Assembly: GCA_016124755.1 (NCBI GenBank) | Contig: WGNA01000022.1 | Span: forward strand, 1-64,000 | Direction of reading: 5' to 3' | Origin: Bacteroidota bacterium | GTDB lineage: Bacteria > Bacteroidota > Bacteroidia > NS11-12g > UBA9320 | Length of the DNA stretch: 64,000 nucleotides | Shown here: positions 42,241 through 51,894 of the stretch, piece by piece | Position numbering within the stretch: position 1 is the stretch's first letter | Layout of the letters: each line of letters begins with the position of its first letter | Position numbers and translations under genes: made by a program | Notes under the pieces: generated by a model | The model's input: only the letters and a program-made list of their open reading frames with translations | Database searches by the model: none | Told to the model about the DNA's origin: nothing

Positions 42241-42639
42241 TCAGGATTTGCCGGAACCAGGTATAAATCGGAGTAATGTATTTCGCTCCTGATACATCAC
42301 AATTAAACAGCAAATGAAAGTTGCTAATGCCAGTGTGAATAGTGTTCCTCCGTCGCCCTGAACATCAATTCCCAACGATGTGAGATGAAAGAACAAGGCG
42401 CCCGACATAACACCCGCACCCAAAACCGCTCCGAAGTGAGACTTCCCGGGAACCAGCAATAAAATGGCGGCAATAAGCTCTGTAACTCCACTTCCGTAGC
42501 GTCCCCAGGGTTCCATGTGAACTGTTTCGAAAATGTAAATGCTTTCGGGTTGACCTGTAAATTTAAAATACAAAGTCTGGAACATAATGATGGCCGGAAC
42601 CATTCGAACCACCCAATAGAGAATTCTTTTCAGTTGCAT
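42241..42639 (-). CDS. DoxX family membrane protein
   Basis: 132 residues with four hydrophobic helices, DoxX-type: FQTLYFKFTGQPESI near the N-terminus, GVTELIAAILLLVPG near 50-65 and GALFFHLTSLGIDVQGDG near 82-99. Members are small inner-membrane proteins, linked in some bacteria to thiosulfate:quinone oxidoreductase or redox stress complexes; the specific function here is unknown. It is co-directional with a VOC protein gene, 22 nt upstream. Confidence 0.82.
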   Translation of the reverse strand: MQLKRILYWVVRMVPAIIMFQTLYFKFTGQPESIYIFETVHMEPWGRYGSGVTELIAAILLLVPGKSHFGAVLGAGVMSGALFFHLTSLGIDVQGDGGTLFTLALATFICCLIVMYQERNTLLRFIPGSGKS

Positions 42640-42661
42640 ATTTTTAAGGTTGGGGAAAAGC

Positions 42662-43099
42662 TCACTTGGTGGTTTTACCGTCGTAAAGTCTGGTGAAAAC
42701 CGAGTCGACCGGTTCCCACAATTCGATCTTTACGCCATCGGGATCCAGGATGTGAACAAACTTTCCGTATTCGTATGTCTCTATGTCGTCGACAACATGC
42801 ACTCCTGACTCGCGAAGCTGATCCACTAACCTCTCGATGTTCTTCACCCGAAAATTAATCATGAACGAATGTCCCGAAGGTTCAAAATAATCGGTGTTGG
42901 TTGCCATCGGACTCCATTGCAAATAGGCGATCTTTTCGGGATCGCTCCCCTCGCGGTATTCGAAAAGACTTCCGTACTCGTTGGTTGTAAGACCGAGATT
43001 TTTAGAATACCACAATCGGCTGTCTTCGGGGTTTGATGATTTAAAAAAGATTCCACCGACTCCGGTTACTCTTCCTTTTTGAGGTTGGTCGTTTTCCAT
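42662..43099 (-). CDS. VOC (glyoxalase/bleomycin-resistance) family protein
   Basis: 145 residues, a single VOC domain. GIFFKSSNPEDSRLWYSKNLGL is the first strand-helix unit and FMINFRVKNIERLVDQLRESGVHVVDDIETYEYGKFVHILDPDGVKIELWEP the second (quoted for positions 80-129 as separate blocks: NFRVKNIERLVDQLRE, DPDGVKIELWEP). VOC enzymes bind a metal with His/Glu ligands; H is visible in FVHILDPDG and E in IELWEP. The substrate is not predictable. It is in an operon with the DoxX gene. Confidence 0.85.
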   Translation of the reverse strand: MENDQPQKGRVTGVGGIFFKSSNPEDSRLWYSKNLGLTTNEYGSLFEYREGSDPEKIAYLQWSPMATNTDYFEPSGHSFMINFRVKNIERLVDQLRESGVHVVDDIETYEYGKFVHILDPDGVKIELWEPVDSVFTRLYDGKTTK

Positions 43100-43183
43100 T
43101 TGGTTTGTGATTTGAGTTGAATCAAAATTGGGGATTTGAAAACAAAATGAAAACGATTCGCGAAAAAGTTTTGGTTGAAATAT

Positions 43184-44254
43184 TTAGTGATTCACCTTTT
43201 CAAATGCTTCAATTTCCTGAATGTGTTGTTTGGCCGTCGGAACATTCGGATGATCAGGAAATTCTTTAATAAAAGATTGATACGCTTCAATGGTATGCGT
43301 TCGCAATGCGTTTGTCCAGCTAAGTTCCGGGATTCGCCGGCGGGCTTCAGCAACATGCAATCCTTTGGGATAATTGCGGATATACCATCGGTAATACGGT
43401 ATTTCATCAACCTGCTGAATTTGTTGCCAACGCAAATCCTCAATATCCTTTAATGCCTGTTCGCGGTGTTTACTATCGGGATAATGGTCGAGAAATTCCT
43501 GATAATATTTTATGTCTTTGGTTTGAACAGATTGTTGCCAGTAGGCGTCTTCGATGTGATTGAGAACATCTTGTTTATACGATGTATTGGGATATTGCTC
43601 CAAAAATTTCTCGTATTCCTCAACCGAATTTAATCGAACTGCTCTTTCGTATTTTAATTTTTCCATGGCATCCTGCGCCTGTTTTACCTGTTTAGCGTCG
43701 GGATATTGTTCGATGAAATTAGAATAAAGCAGCAGTTTGTCTTCTTTTTTAGCATGCTCAAATTCCCAGTCCTGTAGAATTTCTTTTGCCTTTTTTACTA
43801 ATGTAGTGTGCTGAGGATACGCTGTAATAAAGGATTTGAGTTCCGTACTTCTTTTCGATTTGATTGCTTTTTCGAGAATGGCGGAAGCATATTGTTCTTT
43901 TCTGTGATTTACCGTATCAACACAGGCTTCATAAGATTTACAAACCACTACATCGGTGCGCGGATCAAAAGTAGTCGGGTAATAAATCACGGTCTGCATT
44001 ATCCTGTACGCAGTGTCGGGATTATAATATGGTGACTGCGGATCTCCGAAACACCGTGCGTCGAGTAGCTTGAAACAATTGTTTTGCTGATTCTCGTTTT
44101 TCTTTAAATACAGGTTGAGTTCTTCTCTGGCTTCCTGATAATTGAGTTGAAAGATGGCTTTTTCAACGCGTTCGAGTTGCCTTTTTTGAGCAAATGCACA
44201 AATGGTATTGAGCAGAATTAAGATAGGAATCAGAGAAAGCCGGGCAGATTTCAT
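43184..44254 (-). CDS. Secreted tetratricopeptide-like repeat protein
   Basis: 356 residues with a signal peptide (ILILLNTICAFAQ). After an N-terminal region with a Cys pair (NNCFKLLDARCFGDP) it consists of helical repeats of about 35 residues, each ending with a proline-marked turn such as FLEQYPNTSYKQDVLNHIED, FLDHYPDSKHREQALKDIED and FIKEFPDHPNVPTAKQHIQE. These are TPR-like (BamD/YbgF-style). A periplasmic or outer-membrane scaffold is likely; no lipobox is seen. It lies upstream (84 bp) of the VOC gene on the same strand. Confidence 0.8.
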   Translation of the reverse strand: MKSARLSLIPILILLNTICAFAQKRQLERVEKAIFQLNYQEAREELNLYLKKNENQQNNCFKLLDARCFGDPQSPYYNPDTAYRIMQTVIYYPTTFDPRTDVVVCKSYEACVDTVNHRKEQYASAILEKAIKSKRSTELKSFITAYPQHTTLVKKAKEILQDWEFEHAKKEDKLLLYSNFIEQYPDAKQVKQAQDAMEKLKYERAVRLNSVEEYEKFLEQYPNTSYKQDVLNHIEDAYWQQSVQTKDIKYYQEFLDHYPDSKHREQALKDIEDLRWQQIQQVDEIPYYRWYIRNYPKGLHVAEARRRIPELSWTNALRTHTIEAYQSFIKEFPDHPNVPTAKQHIQEIEAFEKVNH

Positions 44255-44413
44255 TTCAGGCTCAATAATAATTTAAATATGGATGTGAAGATTCGATACG
44301 CTGTTCACACAATTGCGCTGAAATAAATGAGTGGAGAAGAAAACGGAAGTTGACTCTCCCTTTTTTCGGGTGACACATGTTCCCGAATACAAATCCTCAA
44401 TCAGAGGTAAATC

Positions 44414-45208
44414 CTAACGAAAAAAATTGTATCGTTCGAGTTCCTTGGTTGTATAGGTTTTAGTGTTGCTCTCCGGGCTAATGAACGGTTTTGAATCTTC
44501 ATGTGTAACAATCATTCCAAGAGCAATGCCTCTGATTTTAACATAATCCACTTTTGACTTTACTTCTTTCGGCGCTGTGCCCCAGCGGTACATATTGATA
44601 GTAAAATCCAAATCCTGTCGTACATCCAGTATTTCGGTAACAACTTCCATTTCGTCGTGGAAAGCATAAAGTTTAACACTCATATTTGAGTCGGGAATAA
44701 AATCGGCATGCAACCGGAAATAGCCATTTGAATCGGAAACCGCTGATGCGATCAGAGAATCTCGACTAAACAATTGGAGTTTTACTCCCGGAATAACCTT
44801 TCCCGAATCTAATGCTTCGTACACATAGCCTCTCGCATAAAAGTTCCGGGTGTAGAGGGAATCGTCGGCATCCGGGTTCGAATTTTCGATAGTGGTTTGG
44901 TTTGTTTGCCCGCTTGAAAGGGTAGGAAATAACAGCGCCCAAATAATGGCTATCTGGCTGAAGAGGTACTTAAACCCCCATCTTCGAACGCTGTTGTATT
45001 TTGATAATTGATCGGTTGGAACCCGGATGCACATTTGCCGGCCGGAACTTTCATACGCTTTTAAAAATTTCCGTTTAGACCAGCCCGAAATGTCGGTTAC
45101 TTGTTTGTTGCAACGCTCACACTGGCGGGCTTTGCCGACCGGCGTCATGGCATCCCAGTCTTCGAAACAGGGTTTGGCAATTTCAAGGGTGGTAATTGGA
45201 ACTTTCAT
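44414..45208 (-). CDS. Membrane protein with Cys-rich N-terminal domain and carboxypeptidase-regulatory-like domain
   Basis: 264 residues. The cytoplasmic start has a zinc-ribbon-like set: PCFEDWDAMTPVGKARQCERCNKQVTD (the motif is C14 and C30-x2-C33), then MCIRVP at about 59. This N-domain is common in Bacteroidota and is of unknown function. One TM helix follows (YLFSQIAIIWALLFPTLSSG). A carboxypeptidase-regulatory-like fold (YVYEALDSGKVIPGVKLQLFS, SDSNGYFRLHADFIP) occupies the middle of the extracytoplasmic part. It may couple a cytoplasmic metal-binding domain to a periplasmic ligand. It is divergent from glyS. Confidence 0.75.
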   Translation of the reverse strand: MKVPITTLEIAKPCFEDWDAMTPVGKARQCERCNKQVTDISGWSKRKFLKAYESSGRQMCIRVPTDQLSKYNSVRRWGFKYLFSQIAIIWALLFPTLSSGQTNQTTIENSNPDADDSLYTRNFYARGYVYEALDSGKVIPGVKLQLFSRDSLIASAVSDSNGYFRLHADFIPDSNMSVKLYAFHDEMEVVTEILDVRQDLDFTINMYRWGTAPKEVKSKVDYVKIRGIALGMIVTHEDSKPFISPESNTKTYTTKELERYNFFR

Positions 45209-45362
45209 AGTTTAAATGTCGTACCGGATTTATAAATGGGAAATGCACACAATACCATTGAAGCAAACCGATTTAGGAAAGGCAGATTTTCGTTACCAGT
45301 GGCTTGGGACGTATTAACCAAGAATTCACAAGTCCTTTCAACAGAACCTTTACTCAAACCCA

Positions 45363-45371
45363 TATTTTTGC
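45363..45371 (+). promoter_or_regulatory. -7 box of glyS
   Basis: TATTTTTGC fits TAnnTTTGC; the ATG is 17 nt downstream. It fixes the start at 45388, since earlier in-frame codons would be untranscribed. Confidence 0.6.
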
Positions 45372-45387
45372 GGCTTTCATAAAAACC

Positions 45388-46920
45388 ATGTCTGAAGAAC
45401 TTTTTAAAAATGTGATTTCTCACGCTAAGGAATACGGATTTGTATTTCCGGGAAGTGAGATTTATGATGGATTGGCTGCGGTTTACGACTACGGTCAGAA
45501 CGGAGTGGAACTGAAGAACAACATCAGAACCTATTGGTGGAAGAGCATGGTTCAGATGCATGAGAATATCGTGGGTCTTGATTCCGCGATCTTCATGCAC
45601 CCGAAAGTATGGAAAGCCAGTGGTCACGTTGATGGATTTAACGATCCTATGATCGATAACAAGGATTCTAAAAAGCGTTATCGGGCGGATGTTCTCATCG
45701 AAGATCAGGTTGAGAAATATGTTCAGAAGATCGAGAAAGAAGTTGAAAAAGGTCGCAAGAGATTCGGTGACAGTTTCGATGAAGTTCAGTTTCGGGCAAC
45801 GAATCCGAATGTTCAGCGAAGTCAGAAAACAATCGATTATATCAACGGTCGTATGAAGAATGCCTTAGAAGCCGGTGATCTTGCAGACTTAAAAGAACTT
45901 ATCGAGGAACTGGCAATTGCCTGTCCGATTTCCGGAAGTAAGAACTGGACGGAAGTTCGCCAGTTTAATCTGATGTACAGCACTCAGATGAGTGCAACGG
46001 ATGGTGAATCTCAGATTTATTTAAGACCGGAAACGGCACAGGGGATTTTTGTTAATTATCTCAACGTGCAAAAAACCGGTAGAATGAAACTGCCATTCGG
46101 AATCGCACAAACCGGAAAGGCGTTCAGAAATGAAATTGTTGCCCGGCAATTCATTATGCGAATGAAGGAATTTGAGCAAATGGAAATGCAATTCTTTGTG
46201 CAACCGGGAACCGAACTCGAATGGTATAAGTACTGGAAAGAAGCTCGTTTGAAATGGCATTTGAATCTGGGTACCGATGCAAAAAAATACCGCTATCACG
46301 ATCATGTGAAACTCGCACATTATGCGAATGCTGCTGTTGATATTGAATACGACTTCCCTTTTGGTTTTAAAGAAGTAGAAGGAATTCACAGCCGCACCGA
46401 TTTCGATCTGGGACGACATCAGGAATTCTCGGGAAAGAAAATTCAGTATTTCGATCCGGAGCGAAACGAAAATTATGTTCCGTATGTAATCGAAACTTCG
46501 ATCGGTCTGGACCGGATGTTCCTCGTGATGATGACCAATTCTTTAAAAGAAGAAAAACTCGAAAACGGAGAGAACCGCTCGGTACTTTCATTACCACCGG
46601 CTCTGGCACCCTTTCAATGTGCGATTCTTCCTTTAATGAAAAAGGATGGTTTGCCGGAAATGGGAGAGAAAATCTTCAAAAAACTTCGGTTGGATTTTAA
46701 CTGCTATTACGAAGACAAAGACAGTATTGGCAAACGATACCGACGTCAGGATGCAATAGGAACACCCATCTGTATAACGGTGGATCACGATAGTTTAGCG
46801 AATGAAGATGTTACAATCCGTTTCCGTGATACCATGGAACAAAAGCGGGTTAAAATTGCTGAACTCTCCGAAATTATTGATAAAGAAGTTTCGATGAAGT
46901 CGCTATTGGGCGGACTTTAA
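45388..46920 (+). CDS. glyS: Glycine--tRNA ligase (single-chain type)
   Basis: 510 residues from ATG 45388 (MSEELFKNVISHAKEYGFVF). Class II synthetase that charges tRNA-Gly. This is the dimeric, archaeal/eukaryote-like type, not the alpha2beta2 bacterial form. Motif 2 is FRNEIVARQFIMRMKEFEQME around 250-270, motif 3 GLDRMFLVMM around 373-382, and the anticodon domain starts near ALAPFQCAILPL at about 409. A longer frame to 45304 is rejected because the promoter lies inside it. It converges with the PBP gene, with 4 nt of overlap. Confidence 0.95.
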   Translation: MSEELFKNVISHAKEYGFVFPGSEIYDGLAAVYDYGQNGVELKNNIRTYWWKSMVQMHENIVGLDSAIFMHPKVWKASGHVDGFNDPMIDNKDSKKRYRADVLIEDQVEKYVQKIEKEVEKGRKRFGDSFDEVQFRATNPNVQRSQKTIDYINGRMKNALEAGDLADLKELIEELAIACPISGSKNWTEVRQFNLMYSTQMSATDGESQIYLRPETAQGIFVNYLNVQKTGRMKLPFGIAQTGKAFRNEIVARQFIMRMKEFEQMEMQFFVQPGTELEWYKYWKEARLKWHLNLGTDAKKYRYHDHVKLAHYANAAVDIEYDFPFGFKEVEGIHSRTDFDLGRHQEFSGKKIQYFDPERNENYVPYVIETSIGLDRMFLVMMTNSLKEEKLENGENRSVLSLPPALAPFQCAILPLMKKDGLPEMGEKIFKKLRLDFNCYYEDKDSIGKRYRRQDAIGTPICITVDHDSLANEDVTIRFRDTMEQKRVKIAELSEIIDKEVSMKSLLGGL

Positions 46921-49454
46921 TTCAGGTTATTATCGTTGTCTTCTTCTGGTTGCGACTCCGGTGATTCCGGAACGGGAATCAGTTCCATATCGCCGAGTTC
47001 TTCTTCCAGTTCTTCCAGGGCTGAGGTATCAATTTCTATCTGTACCGTGTCCTGAGGAGTTTCATCCATTTGTTTGAAATTAGGATAACAACTGATGTTT
47101 TGATCGTAATCAGAAGGCTTGTGAAATTCGCCTTTCGCGATTCCACAAGAAGCATCGCCGTAAATCAACTGCATATAACGGCCGTAAATTGGCAAAGCCG
47201 TTCTCCCGCCCATTCCCATTCCGGTTTCAAAATGGATTCGGGTATCGTCGGCACCAACCCAAACACCTGTTACTAAATTATGGGTGACTCCCACAAACCA
47301 ACCGTCGATATAATCGCTGGTAGTTCCTGTTTTTCCTCCCATTTCGTTGTCTTTACAAATGCCGTAACTGAACAACCGATGGGCGGTTCCCTGAGGATCT
47401 TCAACCGGGCCGCGCAGGAAGAAAGACATGGTATATGCAGTTGATTTCGACATCGCCTGTTGCTCTTCAGACTCATCTTCCATGTTGTAAATTTCTTTTC
47501 CGCGACTGTCTTCAATAGACTCAACCAAATGGGCACGAATGGCTTTTCCGCCATTTGCAAACGGCAGGTAAGCGCGGGTTAATTCGAGCAAAGTCATTTC
47601 GCTGCTGCCCAAAGCAAGCGATGGTAATTCTTCGAGTTTTGATTCGATACCAAGTTTCTCCGCCATCTTTATCACGTTCTTAATTCCGGTTTCCATCATC
47701 ACTTTCACTGCGATGGTATTGGTAGAATAAGTGAGAGCGCTTCGAAGTCGGTACGGTCGGTTACTAAAGGATTTGCTGGAATTCTGAGGAGCCCATTTGT
47801 CGGGTTTACCATCGGTTAACACATCGAGTTCAATGGGTTCGTCGACAAAAGTCTGGCAGGGATCCATGCCTCTTTCTAAAGCGGTTGCGTAAACGATCGG
47901 TTTGAATGCAGAACCGGGTTGACGTTTCGCCTGATCAACATGGTCGAACTGAAACACATCGGGATGAACACCTCCAACCCATGCCTTAATGGCTCCGGTT
48001 ACCGGGTCGATCGACACAAGTCCTGATTGAAAAATCTGAAGCATGTGTTTCAGTGAATCCGAAGTTGATATTTTTACAGTCGCTTTTGGTTGATATCCGT
48101 TTTGAGTAATCTGAACTTTATGCGGAATCCTGAGTTGTTCGAATGCCTGCGATTCTGTCATTCCCGAATTAATGCAATCCCGATAAGCGGAAGTTTGTTT
48201 CAGTAAATTATTAAAACGCTTCTCGGTTGGAGTGGGATTAGTCTTATCCTTTAATTCGGCGCGTTCTCTGGCAATCTGTCGGTCGTACCAGTATTTCTCC
48301 CCGCCCAGGCCCCATTGAAAAGTTTGCTGAATATTAACCATGTTTTCCGCAATAGCTTTCTCGGCGTGTTTCTGCATTTTGGAATTGAGTGTGGTTTTAA
48401 TTTTTAATCCGTCGATATAAATATTGAGACCTCTTTCTTCGCACCAGGATTTTAAATCACGGGCAACAGCATTCTGAAACCAGGGAGCAAGACTTTCTTC
48501 CTTGATTACCTTTTTGAATTTGAATTTCATGGGCTTCAGAGAAACCTTCTTAAAGGTTGTGCTGTCGATAAACTGGTATTTCGACATTTGGGCCAGTACA
48601 GTATTCCGTCGGTTGAAGACCCGTTCGTACTGCGTTTTCGGATTGTAGTATCCGGGGCCTTTTAATATTCCAACCAACATGGCGGATTCTTCGAGTTTTA
48701 GTTTTTGGGGGTCTTTGCTAAAATAAAACTGAGACGCCATCTTTAAGCCGAAAGTATTATTCCCGAATTCTACCGCATTAAAATACATGGTAAGGATTTC
48801 GTTTTTAGAATACACCATTTCGATTTTAAGTGCCGTAACCCATTCTTTGGTTTTGGCAATCAGAGTTCGGATGAGCGGAATTCTCCCCAATAAACCAACC
48901 CGGTTTCGCTGGCGGGTTTTGTAAACATTTTTAACCAACTGATTGGTGATAGTGCTTCCGCCGCGTTTATCTCCTGTCATGGTTGAAAATGCAGCGGAGA
49001 ACAGGGCATAAAGATCGAGACCGTGATGCTTGTAAAACCGAACGTCTTCCGTTGCAATAAGGGCTTTTATGGTATTCGAATCAATTTCTTCAAAGATCAC
49101 CGGATCCCGTTTTTCGAGAGAATAGGTTCCGATTAAAACATTGTCATTAGTATAGACTTCCGAAATCAGCGGTATTCTCGGATTTCGCACTTCCTGCATA
49201 CTCGGGAGATATCCGAATAAGTAGAGAAAATTCATCTCCATTGCCAGAAGAAAAAGTACGATGGTGAGAAAGAAAGAATAAATCAGGCTTCCTGTTTTTC
49301 GCAACCAGGACAGTGTTCGAAAGCGCTTGAAATTATAAACGGAAGGAAAAAAGATCTTACGTGTAATCTTCAGAACAAAAGAAAAGATTTTGTGAACCCA
49401 GTCTGGCAGCCTGTTGTAGACATCTGATAGTTTGCTGCGAAGTGTTTCGAACAT
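46917..49454 (-). CDS. Class A penicillin-binding protein (PBP1A-like)
   Basis: 845 residues. A cytoplasmic tail and one TM helix (YSFFLTIVLFLLAMEM near residue 58) lead to a periplasmic bifunctional enzyme. The glycosyltransferase (GT51) domain has ALIATEDVRFYKHHGLD around 124-140 and RGGSTITNQLVKN near 160. The transpeptidase domain has SxxK in GSAFKP near 511, SxN in YSTNTIAV near 575 and KTGT near 708. It polymerises and cross-links peptidoglycan. It ends with an acidic tail (EELEEELGDMEL, EDNDNNLN). It is longer than most by about 50 residues. Confidence 0.93.
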   Translation of the reverse strand: MFETLRSKLSDVYNRLPDWVHKIFSFVLKITRKIFFPSVYNFKRFRTLSWLRKTGSLIYSFFLTIVLFLLAMEMNFLYLFGYLPSMQEVRNPRIPLISEVYTNDNVLIGTYSLEKRDPVIFEEIDSNTIKALIATEDVRFYKHHGLDLYALFSAAFSTMTGDKRGGSTITNQLVKNVYKTRQRNRVGLLGRIPLIRTLIAKTKEWVTALKIEMVYSKNEILTMYFNAVEFGNNTFGLKMASQFYFSKDPQKLKLEESAMLVGILKGPGYYNPKTQYERVFNRRNTVLAQMSKYQFIDSTTFKKVSLKPMKFKFKKVIKEESLAPWFQNAVARDLKSWCEERGLNIYIDGLKIKTTLNSKMQKHAEKAIAENMVNIQQTFQWGLGGEKYWYDRQIARERAELKDKTNPTPTEKRFNNLLKQTSAYRDCINSGMTESQAFEQLRIPHKVQITQNGYQPKATVKISTSDSLKHMLQIFQSGLVSIDPVTGAIKAWVGGVHPDVFQFDHVDQAKRQPGSAFKPIVYATALERGMDPCQTFVDEPIELDVLTDGKPDKWAPQNSSKSFSNRPYRLRSALTYSTNTIAVKVMMETGIKNVIKMAEKLGIESKLEELPSLALGSSEMTLLELTRAYLPFANGGKAIRAHLVESIEDSRGKEIYNMEDESEEQQAMSKSTAYTMSFFLRGPVEDPQGTAHRLFSYGICKDNEMGGKTGTTSDYIDGWFVGVTHNLVTGVWVGADDTRIHFETGMGMGGRTALPIYGRYMQLIYGDASCGIAKGEFHKPSDYDQNISCYPNFKQMDETPQDTVQIEIDTSALEELEEELGDMELIPVPESPESQPEEDNDNNLN

Positions 49455-49458
49455 GCAC

Positions 49459-49466
49459 CAAAAGTA
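49459..49466 (-). promoter_or_regulatory. -7 box before the PBP gene
   Basis: On the minus strand TACTTTTG fits TAnnTTTG, 4 nt before the ATG at 49454. It implies a leaderless or nearly leaderless mRNA if used. Confidence 0.4.
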
Positions 49467-49877
49467 ATAACTGGATGAACAGAATGTTAACAGGGGCAGC
49501 CAGATTTTGATTTGGGAAAATCGGCCGCTTTTTTTCCCGCGATGGGAAGAATGAAATAGACAGAAATGGCATGATGAAACTCAAGTGTCTGGTAAATAGC
49601 GTTTTAGTTGTTTGGCTTTTTGCTGGCATATCGATTGAAAACTTTAGAATACAAGCACAGGATGAAACCTGTTGATCGGTCGCACCGTAGAAAAGTTCTC
49701 CAATCAACATCCGGAACCTGTTTTACTTCACTCCGGAAAATCCACGCGCTTACCTTACTATATGAATTGTATTCGCTTTGTCAATACAGTAGTATGATCA
49801 TGAAAAGGCATTGTTGGGAAACATTGTCACACAGTAGCACTTAGTAATTACCATTAATAACACAGTAGTAGTAAAGG

Positions 49878-49902
49878 GGCAGCCGGGAGGCTGCCTTTTT
49901 TT
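49878..49902 (+). terminator. Orphan Rho-independent terminator
   Basis: GGCAGCC (49878-49884) pairs with GGCTGCC (49889-49895) around GGGA, followed by T7. No annotated gene runs into it on the plus strand: the gap 49467-49991 between the divergent PBP and PKD-protein genes has only short, unconvincing frames. It may end a small RNA, or an attenuated leader of the PKD gene. Confidence 0.8.
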
Positions 49903-49991
49903 ATCAGGTGTTTTCAGAAATTTTAGAAAAAAAGTAAAAGCCGCCAACGTTTTATTAAATACTCCCGTATGAAGGGGTAAACAATGAAATT

Positions 49992-51857
49992 ATGAAACGA
50001 ATCTTAACTCTTTTAATAGGCTTTTTTGCGCTCGGTATCACAACTATTTTAGCCCAGTGTGATGCCACTTTTACCTATACCAAAAGTGCCGTTAACCCAT
50101 CACTCTACTATTTCTACGATTCCACAGGATCAGCTGCTTACAATAGTTATTGGAGTGTAAGTGACGGCACTTCTTCTACCTCTATGCATTCCTTTACGCA
50201 TTCGTTTGCCAACAACGGAACATACACCGTTTGTCACATCGTTTCAGACGGAAAAGGAACTTGTTTAGATTCCTTTTGTGCGACGGTTGTGGTTACCGGA
50301 ATCAAATTTTGCAGCGCTGATTTTTCATATACGTTGCGGGGAGATTCGGTTTATTTTATAACCAAACCATCAGCAACAACTTATTCATGGAGTTATGGTG
50401 ATGGTACATCTTCAAGTACATATTCCGGTTGGCATAAATACAATACCGGCGGAGTTACCAAAACCTACACGGTTTGTTGTTCGATAACCGATACGTCTGG
50501 AGGTGGTTGCAGCGATACGGTTTGCAAAACCATAACGGTTACGCCAACCAATCCGTGTCACGCATATTTTTATGCTGATGTAAAAGACAGTTCTGCCGGG
50601 TTTGTGAATCAGTCGAGTTATAAAACCGGATCATCAACGGTGCACTGGTACTGGTCTATGGGAGATGGTTCAACCTACAATGTGAAAGGTCCTTACCATA
50701 CATACTCCAAACCGGGAGCTTATTTAGTATGCATGTATATGGCGGATACTGTTAATAATTGCTTTTCATCTTATTGTGATTCGGTAGTAATAGACAGCGC
50801 GAAAACGCTTCCGTGTGTTTCTGATTTCTCCTATAAACAAAATCACAATGAAGTATATTTCTTTAACCGGAACACCGGTGGAGTGAGTTGGGTTTGGTAC
50901 TTTGGAGACGGAGATTCATCTACTGCCGCTCACCCGTTTCACCAGTATAATAAAGTTGGGACTTATAGTGTCTGTCTTACGATTACCTGTGCCGGCGGAT
51001 ATTGTTTCACCAAATGCGATAGTATTGTTGTTGACACCATTATTAATAATTGTGTTGCAGATTTCGATTTCAGTACATCGAGTTTGTATGTTGCATTTAC
51101 GAACAAATCAACCGGCACAGCGACAGGCGGTGGAATGTCTTACCAATGGAGTTTTGGAGACGGAAGTTCATCTACTGCCGTGAGTCCGTCGCACACTTAT
51201 TCCAGTGCCGGAACATACACGGTGTGTCTGTTTATGTATAATTCGAATTGTTCTGATTCGATATGTAAAACCGTAAAAGTGGATTCGGCTGCGTGCAAAG
51301 CCCAATTCAGAATTGCGGTTGACACAACCCAAAAATTCAAGCTCTACCTGATCAATAGTTCGAGCAATCTTACAACCCATACCTATTCGTGGAGCTTTGG
51401 CGACGGGTCTTCATCGAGCCAAAGAAATCCGACTCACAGCTACAGCACCTTCGGGCTGTATCAGGTTTGCCTGACGGTTGCTGACACGCTGTGGGGTTGC
51501 ACATCTACCTGGTGTGATTCACTCGGATTAGATTCAAACGGTAAGTTGTTAAAAGCCGGAGCATGGGAACTTGAAGTGATTGAAGACGATTTCTCTTCGG
51601 TTGAGAACATTAGCAAAAGCAACGTTACAGTTTATCCGAACCCGGCGAAAACCGAACTGATCGTTGAAACGCAAAGTTTTATAAAAGCGGATCAGATCGA
51701 AGTGTACAATATGAATGGAGTTCGCATGAATGTGAATGTTGAAGCGAAGGGACAACAGGCAATTGTAGATGTTTCACAGATCAATCCCGGAATGTATGTC
51801 ATAATCGTGAACAACGGAACTTCTGTTAGCCGAAGCCGATTCGTTAAAATTGATTAA
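49992..51857 (+). CDS. PKD-repeat secreted protein with T9SS sorting domain
   Basis: 621 residues. A signal peptide ends TTILAQ. Six PKD-like domains of about 80 residues follow, each with FGDG or an equivalent (SYGDGTSS, SMGDGS, YFGDGDSST, SFGDGSSST, SFGDGSSSS) and paired Cys (TVCHIVSD, SVCLTITC, TVCLFMYNS, QVCLTVAD), about residues 22-520. The C-terminal T9SS type A domain runs from VTVYPNPAKTELIVETQ to RSRFVKID. It is likely a surface adhesin or matrix protein. The sigma factor gene starts 37 nt downstream, suggesting joint transcription. Confidence 0.88.
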   Translation: MKRILTLLIGFFALGITTILAQCDATFTYTKSAVNPSLYYFYDSTGSAAYNSYWSVSDGTSSTSMHSFTHSFANNGTYTVCHIVSDGKGTCLDSFCATVVVTGIKFCSADFSYTLRGDSVYFITKPSATTYSWSYGDGTSSSTYSGWHKYNTGGVTKTYTVCCSITDTSGGGCSDTVCKTITVTPTNPCHAYFYADVKDSSAGFVNQSSYKTGSSTVHWYWSMGDGSTYNVKGPYHTYSKPGAYLVCMYMADTVNNCFSSYCDSVVIDSAKTLPCVSDFSYKQNHNEVYFFNRNTGGVSWVWYFGDGDSSTAAHPFHQYNKVGTYSVCLTITCAGGYCFTKCDSIVVDTIINNCVADFDFSTSSLYVAFTNKSTGTATGGGMSYQWSFGDGSSSTAVSPSHTYSSAGTYTVCLFMYNSNCSDSICKTVKVDSAACKAQFRIAVDTTQKFKLYLINSSSNLTTHTYSWSFGDGSSSSQRNPTHSYSTFGLYQVCLTVADTLWGCTSTWCDSLGLDSNGKLLKAGAWELEVIEDDFSSVENISKSNVTVYPNPAKTELIVETQSFIKADQIEVYNMNGVRMNVNVEAKGQQAIVDVSQINPGMYVIIVNNGTSVSRSRFVKID

Positions 51858-51894
51858 GATTGATCAGACAGTCAGGTAAGATGACTGAAAACCG

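Noticed and set aside
49357-49710. 117-codon minus-strand frame overlapping the PBP start
   Set aside because: It overlaps the PBP N-terminus in another frame, has no conserved feature, and spans the PBP promoter.
49608-49844. 78-codon plus-strand frame before the orphan terminator
   Set aside because: Composition is not protein-like and there is no promoter or family match; a non-coding RNA is more plausible.
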